From the NCBI GenBank assembly GCA_021772025.1, contig JAETNT010000001.1, forward strand, positions 124,001 through 188,000: a stretch of DNA of 64,000 nucleotides, written 5' to 3'. A model generated the notes under the pieces. The model had not been told where the DNA came from. It worked only from the letters and a program-made list of their open reading frames with translations, and did no database searches. The stretch's first letter is position 1. Each line of letters opens with the position of its first letter. Shown here in pieces: positions 36,089 through 43,855 of this stretch. The stretch is from Enterocloster bolteae (GTDB taxonomy: Bacteria; Bacillota; Clostridia; Lachnospirales; Lachnospiraceae). The translations under genes and the position numbers were made by a program.

Positions 36089-36919
36089 ATGGATTTAACG
36101 AAAGTACACCAGGCTAATCTGGCAATATTAAAGGCGATTGATTCTATCTGCCGGGAAGAGAACATCCAGTATATGCTGGACGCGGGAACTCTTTTGGGGG
36201 CTGTCCGCCACAAGGGGTTTATCCCCTGGGATGATGACGCGGACGTGGCCTTTACCAGGGACAACTATACCCGGTTTATACGGGCGGCCAGGAAGAAGCT
36301 GCCTGCCGGAATGACCTTGCTGGAACCAAAAGATTTAAGAGGAGGGAAAGCGTTTTATGATTTTACCGCCCGAATCTGTTATGAGAAAAGCAGCACTCAC
36401 CAGGACAGCAAGGAGATGCAGTTTTACGAGGGAAAGCTGAATCATCTGTGGGTAGATTTATTTACCATTGACGAGCTTCCGGAGAATCCTTTATCCGGCG
36501 CTTTTACCAAGTTTCTTCACAAGGCCATTTACGGCTTGGCCATGGGGCACCGCTATAAACTAGACTTTGCCAAATACAGCCTTGCCAATAAAATTATGGC
36601 AGGGGGACTGTCGGCAGCAGGAAAACTCATCCCCATGAAGTGGATCCGCCGGATGCAGTTTTGCGCGGCAGTTAAGGATAAAAAAGGGACCAGCAGCCTG
36701 TATTACTACAGCAACTATCAGCCGGATTATTTATATGTAACCCTTAGGAAGGAATGGTGTTGTGAGACTGTGGATATGGAATTTGAGGGAGAAATGTTTA
36801 TGGCTCCGGCCGGATGGCATCAGGTGCTGACCTGTATTTACGGCGACTATATGACGCCGCCGCCGCCGGATAAACAGATACCGGCTCATTCTGACATGGA
36901 GATAGAGGTCTTTGAGTAA
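36089..36919 (+). CDS. LicD-family phosphotransferase
   Basis: LicD proteins attach phosphocholine or related phospho-substituents to cell-surface glycans. The family motif is visible: MLDAGTLLGAVRHKGFIPWDDDADVA at about residues 31-56, with the metal-binding Asp cluster DDDAD. 276 residues, cytoplasmic in prediction. The RBS CAGGAGG is 13 bases before ATG 36089. No licA/licB/licC-type choline genes are visible here, so the transferred group may be something other than choline. It follows the dideoxysugar genes. Confidence 0.85.
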   Translation: MDLTKVHQANLAILKAIDSICREENIQYMLDAGTLLGAVRHKGFIPWDDDADVAFTRDNYTRFIRAARKKLPAGMTLLEPKDLRGGKAFYDFTARICYEKSSTHQDSKEMQFYEGKLNHLWVDLFTIDELPENPLSGAFTKFLHKAIYGLAMGHRYKLDFAKYSLANKIMAGGLSAAGKLIPMKWIRRMQFCAAVKDKKGTSSLYYYSNYQPDYLYVTLRKEWCCETVDMEFEGEMFMAPAGWHQVLTCIYGDYMTPPPPDKQIPAHSDMEIEVFE

Positions 36920-36944
36920 GCAGACCTGTTTGGAGGATTTTATC

Positions 36945-37883
36945 ATGGAAAGAGAGAAGGGCACAAAGCGCCTTTCCGTAGTCGTTTCCGTGTATAACGA
37001 GGAAACGGCTCTTGACCAATTTTACCAAGAGACGCGGAAAGTCTTGGACAAGCTGCCCTGGGATTGGGAGCTTTTATTTGTTAATGACGGGAGTACGGAT
37101 AACAGCCAGGGGATTCTGGATAGTCTGGCAGGCATGGACAGCCGGATCAAAGTGATTTCCTTTTCCAGAAATTTCGGCCATGAATCGGCTATGATTGCCG
37201 GCCTGGATTACAGCACCGGAGACGGCGTGGTATGCATGGATGCGGATCTTCAACATCCTCCGGAGTGTCTGCCGGAAATTGTGGCCAGGATGGAAGAGGG
37301 ATATCAAGTGATCACGATGATCCGAACCAGCAATACCAGCGCAGGTTTTCTCAAAAACCTGACCTCCGGAGGATTTTATGCTTTGATTAACTGGATTTCC
37401 GACGTTTATTTTGAGCCAAATGCATCGGATTTTTTTGGCATCAGCCGTCAGGTAGCAGAGGTATTAAAGAAAAACTACAGAGAGCGGGTTCGGTTTCTTC
37501 GCGGGTATGTTCAGAATGTAGGCTTCCGTAAGACCTCTATTTCCTACGAGGCCCGCCCGAGAGTGGCAGGAGAGAGCAAATATAATATCAGGAAACTTCT
37601 GCGCTTTGCCGTCAATACCATTATGTGCTTTTCCAATATGCCTTTAAAACTGGGGATTTTTGCGGGAATTTTTTCCGCGCTTATCGGAATCGGCGTGTTG
37701 GTTTATACATTGATTACCAGACAGGGGGCGCCCAGCGGCTACGCTACTATTGTAGTTCTTATTTGTTTCATGTTTGCCATGATGTTTGTTATAATTGGAA
37801 TAATCGGAGAATATATAGCAGTATTATTTAATGAATTAAAGGATCGGCCGATTTACATTGTAGAAAAAGTTAGAAATGTGTAA
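36945..37883 (+). CDS. GtrB/DPM1-type membrane-anchored family-2 glycosyltransferase
   Basis: Transfers a sugar from a nucleotide donor to polyprenyl phosphate on the inner membrane face, making donors for GT-C enzymes. The start is ATG 36945 after GGAGG (36932-36936); a TTG at 36912 is weaker. The GT2 motifs are SVVVSVYNE and VCMDADLQHPPE (the DAD/DxD site), with QxxRW-equivalent RVRFLRGYV. Two C-terminal transmembrane helices, residues ~230-310, are characteristic of GtrB. 312 residues. As the last gene of the glycan locus it plausibly supplies the lipid-linked sugar used by the three GT-C-like proteins. Confidence 0.88.
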   Translation: MEREKGTKRLSVVVSVYNEETALDQFYQETRKVLDKLPWDWELLFVNDGSTDNSQGILDSLAGMDSRIKVISFSRNFGHESAMIAGLDYSTGDGVVCMDADLQHPPECLPEIVARMEEGYQVITMIRTSNTSAGFLKNLTSGGFYALINWISDVYFEPNASDFFGISRQVAEVLKKNYRERVRFLRGYVQNVGFRKTSISYEARPRVAGESKYNIRKLLRFAVNTIMCFSNMPLKLGIFAGIFSALIGIGVLVYTLITRQGAPSGYATIVVLICFMFAMMFVIIGIIGEYIAVLFNELKDRPIYIVEKVRNV

Positions 37884-37946
37884 CATAAGTGGCTGTTCAG
37901 GCGGTTACGAACATAATTTTTTCACGTAATTTATTAAAATACCCTA

Positions 37947-37975
37947 TTGTATAATGGATAAAACTATAGTACAAT
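37947..37975 (+). promoter_or_regulatory. Sigma-A promoter of the HPr-like gene
   Basis: TTGTAT (37947-37952) and TACAAT (37970-37975) are separated by 17 bases, about 73 bases before ATG 38049. Confidence 0.6.
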
Positions 37976-38048
37976 AATTGTATGAAAATGTTGAAGCCTC
38001 TAAGAAACTGATTGACAATCGCTTTATGCATTTAATGGGGTGAGGTGT

Positions 38049-38294
38049 ATGCAGGGGAAACAGATTGACATTCTTGCACCGTATCGGACATTGCCGATTT
38101 CCTATCTTGTCAGAACCGCGAATCAATTTACCTGTGATATTTATATACAGGGGGATGCTGCGAAGATTAATGTAAAGGACTATGAGGCGATGCAGACAGG
38201 GTTACAGCCACGGGGAGATAGTTTAATATTTTATCTGGAAGGGAGTGACAAAGGAGAGGCGGAGTTAAGGCTTCGGCGCCTGTTCAGAGTGTAG
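38049..38294 (+). CDS. HPr-like protein lacking the phosphorylatable histidine
   Basis: An 81-residue protein that aligns without gaps with HPr over the C-terminal two thirds: LVRTANQF corresponds to LVQTASKF, NVKDY to NLKSI, and EGSDKGEA to the ADGSDE block. The essential His15 is replaced by Arg13, Arg17 by Leu15, and the regulatory Ser46 position is Asp44. It therefore cannot carry PTS phosphate in the usual way, and Asp44 might mimic a phosphoserine. The start is ATG 38049; GTG 38040 in frame is an alternative. It is the small gene between the glycan locus and the RpiR regulator. I infer a regulatory or moonlighting role; annotation as ordinary phosphocarrier would be misleading. Confidence 0.78.
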   Translation: MQGKQIDILAPYRTLPISYLVRTANQFTCDIYIQGDAAKINVKDYEAMQTGLQPRGDSLIFYLEGSDKGEAELRLRRLFRV

Positions 38295-38320
38295 CGATGA
38301 CGGATTATAAGGGAGAGACC

Positions 38321-38357
38321 GACGGACATTTGACCGGATTAGGGTTAAATGTCCGTC
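38321..38357 (+). terminator. Terminator-like hairpin after the HPr-like gene
   Basis: GACGGACATTT (38321-38331) and AAATGTCCGTC (38347-38357) form a perfect 11-bp stem with a 15-base loop. The bases that follow (AGCTTTATG) have no real T-run, so termination efficiency is uncertain. Confidence 0.5.
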
Positions 38358-38433
38358 AGCTTTATGAAAAAGAGGCCCCCTGTCCGGCAGAGCACAGGAA
38401 ACAAAAAGGATTTTCCGGGAAAAGGGATTGGTT

Positions 38434-39195
38434 ATGGGAAATAAACTGGATTTGGTCATTAACGAGAATTACTCTAAACTAAACAGTATTGATCTGCATA
38501 TATTAAGCTTTATCCAGAATAACCTGCAGCTTAGCATCACCCTAAGCATTGCTAAATTGGCGGAAAGCTGCAACGTTTCTACTGCCACGGTTCTGCGTAT
38601 GGCTCAGAAGCTTAATTTCAGCGGCTACAGTGAATTTAAGTATTTTCTGAAAAACGATGCCCTTAAGAAAGATGAAGAAAGCGTAAGTTTGATTGAGGTG
38701 CTGAATCAGGATATTTCTCAGACGATTAAAGTATTTAAGCAGAACAGACAGATTGAAGAGATTTATCGGATGATTGATGAAGCGGAAAACATTTACGCTT
38801 ATGGGACCGGCCAGGGACAACGGCTAATGCTTCAGGAGCTGGCCCGCTGTTTTCTTAATGTAAATAAAAAGATTATTATGATTCCCACGTCTACGGAACT
38901 AAAAATTATAAAACAGTATATGAGCAAAAAAGATCTGCTCTTTATTGCATCCTGGTCAGGAAGGATCGAAAAGTATAAAGAAACTTTGTTGAATCTGGAA
39001 GTTTTGGGGATTCCTCTGGTGTCTATTACCAACTTAAATAATAATGAACTTTCCAGTATTTCCAAGTACAATTTGTACTTCCAGAGCACCAGTGTTGATA
39101 AGGTGATGAATATTAACCGTTCCAGCTATCTGACCTTGCATTTGGTGCTTCATCTTCTGTATGACGGGTACATTAACTATTTGAATTCTATATAA
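38434..39195 (+). CDS. RpiR/MurR-family transcriptional regulator
   Basis: 253 residues. The N-terminal ~80 form an RpiR-type helix-turn-helix (SIAKLAESCNVSTATVLRMAQ) and residues ~100-230 a SIS sugar-phosphate-binding domain (AYGTGQGQRLM, then FIASWSGRIEKYKE). The start is ATG 38434, six bases after AAAGGGA; a TTG at 38428 is the alternative. RpiR proteins sense phosphosugars and commonly control adjacent transport genes. Here the nearest candidates are the leftward genes 39256-43607, including a PTS EIICB, and the regulator faces them across a shared terminator. No operator was identified by eye. Confidence 0.88.
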   Translation: MGNKLDLVINENYSKLNSIDLHILSFIQNNLQLSITLSIAKLAESCNVSTATVLRMAQKLNFSGYSEFKYFLKNDALKKDEESVSLIEVLNQDISQTIKVFKQNRQIEEIYRMIDEAENIYAYGTGQGQRLMLQELARCFLNVNKKIIMIPTSTELKIIKQYMSKKDLLFIASWSGRIEKYKETLLNLEVLGIPLVSITNLNNNELSSISKYNLYFQSTSVDKVMNINRSSYLTLHLVLHLLYDGYINYLNSI

Positions 39196-39201
39196 ATATG
39201 T

Positions 39202-39244
39202 AAAAGAGGCTGAATCGGAGGTGATCCTTTGCAGCCTCTTTTTT
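39202..39244. terminator. Bidirectional rho-independent terminator
   Basis: AAAAGAGGCTG (39202-39212) pairs with CAGCCTCTTTT (39232-39242), followed by T's on the plus strand; on the minus strand the same stem is followed by TTTTA. It separates the convergent RpiR regulator and M24-like genes and can end both. Confidence 0.85.
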
Positions 39245-39255
39245 ATATCCGAAAT

Positions 39256-40653
39256 TTAGGACGGTTTTACCGCCATGGCCATTTCCTTAGCCAGCATCAG
39301 CGGCCTGAGATAAGCTACGCTAGAAGCCATAGGAAGCACATGGGGACTTAACCGGATGCCCAGTTCCTTTTGAATATATTCCCGTCTGGTTTCTATACGT
39401 TTCCAAAGGGACGGGGACTGCCGGCGTATCTGCTGCTGCAGTTCCTGATCGGCCAGTGCGACGGTACTTTCTGCACTGGTTCCGCCGTAACCGGGCAAAG
39501 AAGGAATGATATCAATCTGAAACAGCATTCCGCTTACCAATTCTTCTTTGCTTCCCGGATAAACAGGGGAGGACATCCACTCCTCGTCAGCGGTAAGATG
39601 ACCGGGGCACAGACTCCAATGATATTCCGATTTGGGAAGAGCTGTTTCTATGGCATCGTAAAGTTCCCCTCCCTTCATGCCGCAGCGAATGGTCTCCAGC
39701 CAGGTTACGTAAGCATTAAAATAAGGCTTTACCACAGCATCCACATAATCCTGGGCTCCGCCTGGAAGCTGAGATGCGTATTCAACTGCGTAGCCGGCCC
39801 GGGAGGAAAGGCCGCCTTTATATCCTACGGTAAGGCTGATGGTGTCTCCGGCCTTTACTGTATTTTCAGTGGGATAGAGATTCGCTTTTATAAAGCGTTT
39901 TCCGGCGGCGGCAATGGTCACTACGCTGTTTTTTTGGCCCAGGGCATTTAGGGCATCGCCCAGTTCGGTCTCCTTTACTCCTATATCAATAATGTCCATG
40001 GCGGCCAGCATACAATCGCTGGCAAGGGAAGCGCCGAACTCATAATGCTCGATCTCGTTTACATTATTGATACAGCGGGCGCCGTTCTCCCCAATAAAGA
40101 GGGCGGTAGCATTGGAGACGCTTCCGTCAGGGCCTGCCAGATCCCGGATAGCTTCTACCAGATAATAAGGCGCGTCAAAGAGCTGCTTATTGTCTTCGAA
40201 GCGGCTGGTGAAATTCTTCCAACCGGCTATTCCGATATGTTTTCCGGGAAGGAGTTCTGCTTTGGTGAGAATGGCCTTTATATCATCCGGACAGTCCATA
40301 GGCTGATTGGGAAGGGAAAAATAAGGGGCATGGATGGCGGTTGCCGGAATTCTCGCAGAAGGAACCTTATTTAAATTTTCATTGCCCATAATCATATAAT
40401 GGCCGCCATTTTGGTTTAACACCAGCAGAGCTTCCTCAAAACGGGGAAGAAAGCCGGTGAGATATTCAAAATTATTTCCGTGTTCTAAGTCTGCGTATAC
40501 TACCAGGGTATCCAATCCTTCTTTTTTCATCCGGTTCATAACCTTGTCATACCGTTCTTTCATAGTGTCGTCTGTTAAAGGGACGGGAACTCCGGTACAG
40601 TCAGGAGCCGGACGTTTTACGATTCTATAGTCAATTCTATCAAATTTATTCAT
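39256..40653 (-). CDS. M24-family (Xaa-Pro dipeptidase-like) protein with altered metal site
   Basis: 465 residues with a creatinase-like N-terminal domain (~1-175) and a pita-bread M24 domain (~190-440). In active M24 enzymes the second strand reads GDxVxxDxG with a metal Asp; here it is GDTISLTVG (Thr275 in place of Asp). The second metal Asp, in the GYxSD segment, is also not evident (GGLSS). A possible metal His remains in CPGHLTADE, and a later Glu in SAESTVAL. The site therefore looks partly lost, and the protein may be non-catalytic or use other residues. It is the last gene of a leftward run with an M20 amidohydrolase and a PTS permease. No signal peptide. Confidence 0.78.
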   Translation of the reverse strand: MNKFDRIDYRIVKRPAPDCTGVPVPLTDDTMKERYDKVMNRMKKEGLDTLVVYADLEHGNNFEYLTGFLPRFEEALLVLNQNGGHYMIMGNENLNKVPSARIPATAIHAPYFSLPNQPMDCPDDIKAILTKAELLPGKHIGIAGWKNFTSRFEDNKQLFDAPYYLVEAIRDLAGPDGSVSNATALFIGENGARCINNVNEIEHYEFGASLASDCMLAAMDIIDIGVKETELGDALNALGQKNSVVTIAAAGKRFIKANLYPTENTVKAGDTISLTVGYKGGLSSRAGYAVEYASQLPGGAQDYVDAVVKPYFNAYVTWLETIRCGMKGGELYDAIETALPKSEYHWSLCPGHLTADEEWMSSPVYPGSKEELVSGMLFQIDIIPSLPGYGGTSAESTVALADQELQQQIRRQSPSLWKRIETRREYIQKELGIRLSPHVLPMASSVAYLRPLMLAKEMAMAVKPS

Positions 40654-40668
40654 AATTCCTCCAGAGGT

Positions 40669-41931
40669 TCATTTGGCAGAAAGGTTCTTAATCAGGTGCA
40701 GAAGCACATCCGCGCCCTTTTTAATATCCGCATATTCGCTCCATTCCTCCGGGCAGTGGGATACACCGCCGTTGCGGCTGGGAACGTAAATCATGTTAGT
40801 ATCACAGAAATCGGTCATAATCATAGAATCATGGCCGGTGCCATTGTTGATAACCAGATAGCTGTAGCCTAAATCGTCGCAGATAGCTTTCATTTTCTCA
40901 ACATTTTCCGGATTCATAACACTGGGACCGGTAGGGTTAGGATAATTGATCCGGCGGATTTCTTCCAGCTGGCAGCGAATGCCATATTCTGCAGCAACCC
41001 GATCTAAAATTTCCTGGATCAGCTTGTTAAAATCTGTGGTTTGGATAATTTCTTTTTTAAAGGTGCGGATTTCTACTTTGCCTTCCACGTATTCCGGGAC
41101 AAACTGATTGGAATTGGGGATGATATCCAGCTTTCCGACCATTCCGGTAACGTGATTTCCCAGGGCCTTGATACGGGCATCAAATTCCTGAATAAAGCTG
41201 GCAGCTGCTACCAGAGCATCCTTTCGGGTGTCCATAGGGGCTGTAGAATCTGCGGTTTTGCCGTAGAAGCGTAGGGTATAGCGGCCAATACCGGCCAGAT
41301 ATTCAATCAGACCGATGTCAACGCCTTCCCGATCCAAAACCGGTCCCTGCTCTACGTGCATTTCTACGAAGTTTTTGATAGATCCTGGGCGGCGGATACA
41401 AGATTCCAGATCCGGCTTCAGACCGTATTCTGTCATAGCTTCTAATTTGGTTTGACCGAACCGGTTTTTTACGGTCTTTAATTCATCCATGGTCAGAGTC
41501 CCTACCATGGCTCTGGAGTTGGTAACGCCGGTACTGGGGCCGAAGGTAGCGCCCTCTTCGGCGTTCATAACAATCAACTCTAAGGGGTAATCATTTACAA
41601 AACCTTCTTCTGTAAGAACCCGCATAACCTCAAGGGCAGCCACGGTCCCGGCGGCTCCGTCGAAAGCGCCCCCGTTGACAACGGAATCGTAATGGGATCC
41701 GAACATTACAACAGGAGCATTTTCTAAAGTTCCTTCTTTTCGTCCGAAAATGGTGCCTACTCCGTCTTCATAAATTTGAAGATCCAGCTTCTTCATCTCA
41801 TTTAAAAGATACTCTTTTGCCATGGTATCCTCTTTTGAGTAAGATGAGCGGGTAACGCCTTTTCCGGGGGTGGAAGTAAAAGCAGCCAGAGTTTCCAGAT
41901 CCTTTTGGATCCGTTCAGTTTTCGTCATCAT
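40669..41931 (-). CDS. M20-family amidohydrolase (allantoate/N-carbamoyl-amino-acid hydrolase type)
   Basis: Zinc-dependent hydrolase of the AllC/HyuC/AmaB group, which cleave N-carbamoyl or ureido bonds. Metal motifs are GSHYDSV (His, Asp), GGAFDGAAGTVA (bridging Asp), NAEEGATFG (catalytic Glu pair), a metal His in EMHVEQG, and a C-terminal NGTGHDSM. 420 residues, standard. Two adjacent ATG codons (41931 and 41928) follow GGAGGAAAAG. It lies 15 bases before the M24-like gene and is probably cotranscribed with it. The substrate is not certain; AllC proper would be expected beside other allantoin genes, none of which are seen. Confidence 0.87.
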   Translation of the reverse strand: MMTKTERIQKDLETLAAFTSTPGKGVTRSSYSKEDTMAKEYLLNEMKKLDLQIYEDGVGTIFGRKEGTLENAPVVMFGSHYDSVVNGGAFDGAAGTVAALEVMRVLTEEGFVNDYPLELIVMNAEEGATFGPSTGVTNSRAMVGTLTMDELKTVKNRFGQTKLEAMTEYGLKPDLESCIRRPGSIKNFVEMHVEQGPVLDREGVDIGLIEYLAGIGRYTLRFYGKTADSTAPMDTRKDALVAAASFIQEFDARIKALGNHVTGMVGKLDIIPNSNQFVPEYVEGKVEIRTFKKEIIQTTDFNKLIQEILDRVAAEYGIRCQLEEIRRINYPNPTGPSVMNPENVEKMKAICDDLGYSYLVINNGTGHDSMIMTDFCDTNMIYVPSRNGGVSHCPEEWSEYADIKKGADVLLHLIKNLSAK

Positions 41932-41963
41932 GGTATTTCTTTTCCTCCTTTAATTGCAAAGTA

Positions 41964-41998
41964 TCCGGCAGAACGCGTCGTTGACGCGTTTTGTCGGA
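41964..41998 (-). terminator. Intercistronic hairpin between PTS and amidohydrolase genes
   Basis: TCCGGCAGAACGCGTC (41964-41979) pairs with GACGCGTTTTGTCGGA (41983-41998), a 16-bp stem including G-U pairs with a three-base loop. On the minus strand it is not followed by a T-run, so it may be an RNA-stability element rather than a strict terminator. Confidence 0.45.
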
Positions 41999-42029
41999 TT
42001 TTGTGGCAGATGTGAATTTATTTTGCCAG

Positions 42030-43607
42030 TTAATTTGCCTTTACTGCACGCTTTAATTCCGCAGTCGCTTTCTCAACCTTTGCACCATACACAACCTGAC
42101 AGGCAGTATCATTAATGCGGATTAAACCTAAAGAACCGGTTCTCTTTAGTGCATTTTCGTCAACAATGGCAGTATCCTTTAATACCAGACGCAGACGGGA
42201 AATACAGTTGTCAATTTCCACAATGTTATCCTTGCCGCCGATTGCCTCCATAATAGCAGTGCCTAATTCCGTTACCTCTTGATCAAAGCTGATCTCATCA
42301 GACTCGTCCTCACGGCCGGGAGTCTTAATATTAAACTTCAGGATAGCCCATTTAAATACAAGGAAGTAGATTACTGCGTAAATCAGGCCGATAGCTACAT
42401 TGATGAACCATTTCGTTTCCGGACCCCGCAGAACGCCGAACAACATTAAATCCACCAGGCCGCCGCCTGCGTTGCCGATACATACGCCTAAGAAGGTGTT
42501 GATTAGGAAAGACATACCGGCCATAAATGCGTGGAACAGCCATAACAACGGGGAAATAAAGAAGAAGGAGAACTCAATGGGCTCGGTAATACCGGTGAAA
42601 AAGCTGGTTAAACCGGCAGCTAAAAGCATACCTTTTACCTTCTCTTTGTTCTGAGGCAAAGCAGTTTTGTACATAGCAAAACATGCAGCCGGAAGGCCGA
42701 ATACCATGAAGGGATGAGTACCCTGGGTCAGGAAACGGGTGGCCTGGCGCATCATATCCATATCCGGGTTGCTGGACATTAACAACTGGTTAAAGATATT
42801 CAATGCACCGGAGACCTGCTCTCCATCAATCATAGCAGTACCGCCAATAGGAGTAAAGCGGATTAACTGGTTTAAAATGTGATGCAGGCCGGTGGGGATT
42901 AACAGACGCTCTAAGAAACCATAAATAAAGGTTCCGAAAGCGCCTGCGGCAGCCAACAGGTTGCCGAATCCATTGATAATCATGTTGAATACAGGCCATA
43001 CAAAGTACATTACAATAGCTAAGAAGGGGATGGTGACAACGATCATAATGGGGACAAAACGCTTGCCGCTGAAAAAGCTGAAAGCAGTGGGAAGCTGGGT
43101 TTCGTGAAAACGGTTATGAATCATAGCGGACCATAATCCTACAATAATACCGCCGAAGATGCTCATACGGTAGGTGAAGATTCCCATTACCGTATCATAA
43201 GCGGCATTTTTCTGAGTGGCCTCCAAAAGGCTCATGCCCTGGCCGGTTAAGTAATCAATGCTGGTGGTCTCAGCAGTTATGCCGCTTTTCTGCAAGAAGA
43301 AGCGGATAGTGGTATGAAACAGCACAAAACCGATAACAGAAGCAAATGTCGCAACTTCTCTGTCTTCTCTGGACATGCCCTGGGCTACGGACATGCAGAA
43401 CAGAATAGGCAGTAAGCCAAACAGTCCTCCGGCCAAGGAATTGATTAAGCTGACAAAATCATTGACAAATCCTACATTGGCCAATGCGTTCCCAAATACA
43501 TTGGGATTCTGCAAAGTGGAAGCTAAACCTAACAGTAAACCTGCGGCAACAATAATGGATAAGGGACCCATCAGGGACTTGCCGAGCTTTTGTATAAATA
43601 CTCTCAT
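42030..43607 (-). CDS. PTS permease EIICB, glucose/maltose family
   Basis: Membrane permease and phosphoryl-transfer subunit of a sugar phosphotransferase system. Residues ~1-410 form the EIIC domain, with about ten hydrophobic segments and the LLIPTGLHHILN motif typical of the glucose superfamily. The last ~80 residues are EIIB, with the phosphorylated Cys in DNCISRLRL. No EIIA is present in the protein or in the window, so phosphate must come from an EIIA encoded elsewhere. The order IIC-IIB resembles PtsG/MalX, not the IIB-IIC order of MurP. 525 residues. RBS GGAGGAAAG precedes the ATG. Substrate undetermined. Confidence 0.9.
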   Translation of the reverse strand: MRVFIQKLGKSLMGPLSIIVAAGLLLGLASTLQNPNVFGNALANVGFVNDFVSLINSLAGGLFGLLPILFCMSVAQGMSREDREVATFASVIGFVLFHTTIRFFLQKSGITAETTSIDYLTGQGMSLLEATQKNAAYDTVMGIFTYRMSIFGGIIVGLWSAMIHNRFHETQLPTAFSFFSGKRFVPIMIVVTIPFLAIVMYFVWPVFNMIINGFGNLLAAAGAFGTFIYGFLERLLIPTGLHHILNQLIRFTPIGGTAMIDGEQVSGALNIFNQLLMSSNPDMDMMRQATRFLTQGTHPFMVFGLPAACFAMYKTALPQNKEKVKGMLLAAGLTSFFTGITEPIEFSFFFISPLLWLFHAFMAGMSFLINTFLGVCIGNAGGGLVDLMLFGVLRGPETKWFINVAIGLIYAVIYFLVFKWAILKFNIKTPGREDESDEISFDQEVTELGTAIMEAIGGKDNIVEIDNCISRLRLVLKDTAIVDENALKRTGSLGLIRINDTACQVVYGAKVEKATAELKRAVKAN

Positions 43608-43673
43608 ACTTTCCTCCTATTTAATTTCTTATTAGTAATTTTCCACGCGCGCTGTGGGGAAATAACTATATAA

Positions 43674-43702
43674 ATTATAATATTTGCTCATTTATAAGTA
43701 AA
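43674..43702 (-). promoter_or_regulatory. Sigma-A promoter of the PTS operon (minus strand)
   Basis: On the minus strand TTTACT (43702-43697) and TATAAT (43679-43674) are separated by 17 bases, about 70 bases before the EIICB start. Confidence 0.6.
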
Positions 43703-43797
43703 TATTCAAGAGGATTTTAGGGAATTTGTTGGTTGAAAGAAAATTGTGACATTTTCTGAAACTTATTACATAATTTTTGAAATCAAAAAGAGGATGG

Positions 43798-43835
43798 AAA
43801 AGCCGGTTGCCTCCTAGAATTAGGAGAGAACCGGC
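43798..43835 (-). terminator. Rho-independent terminator of the BCCT gene (minus strand)
   Basis: Read on the minus strand, GCCGGTT and AACCGGC (outer arms) plus CTCCTA and TAGGAG (inner arms) form a hairpin at 43835-43802, followed by TTTT. It lies just after the BCCT stop. Confidence 0.8.
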
Positions 43836-43855
43836 CGAAAAGGGAAAACAAAATG

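Noticed and set aside
39370-39951. Plus-strand open frame of about 193 codons
   Set aside because: Antisense to the M24-like gene; no start signal and no domain.
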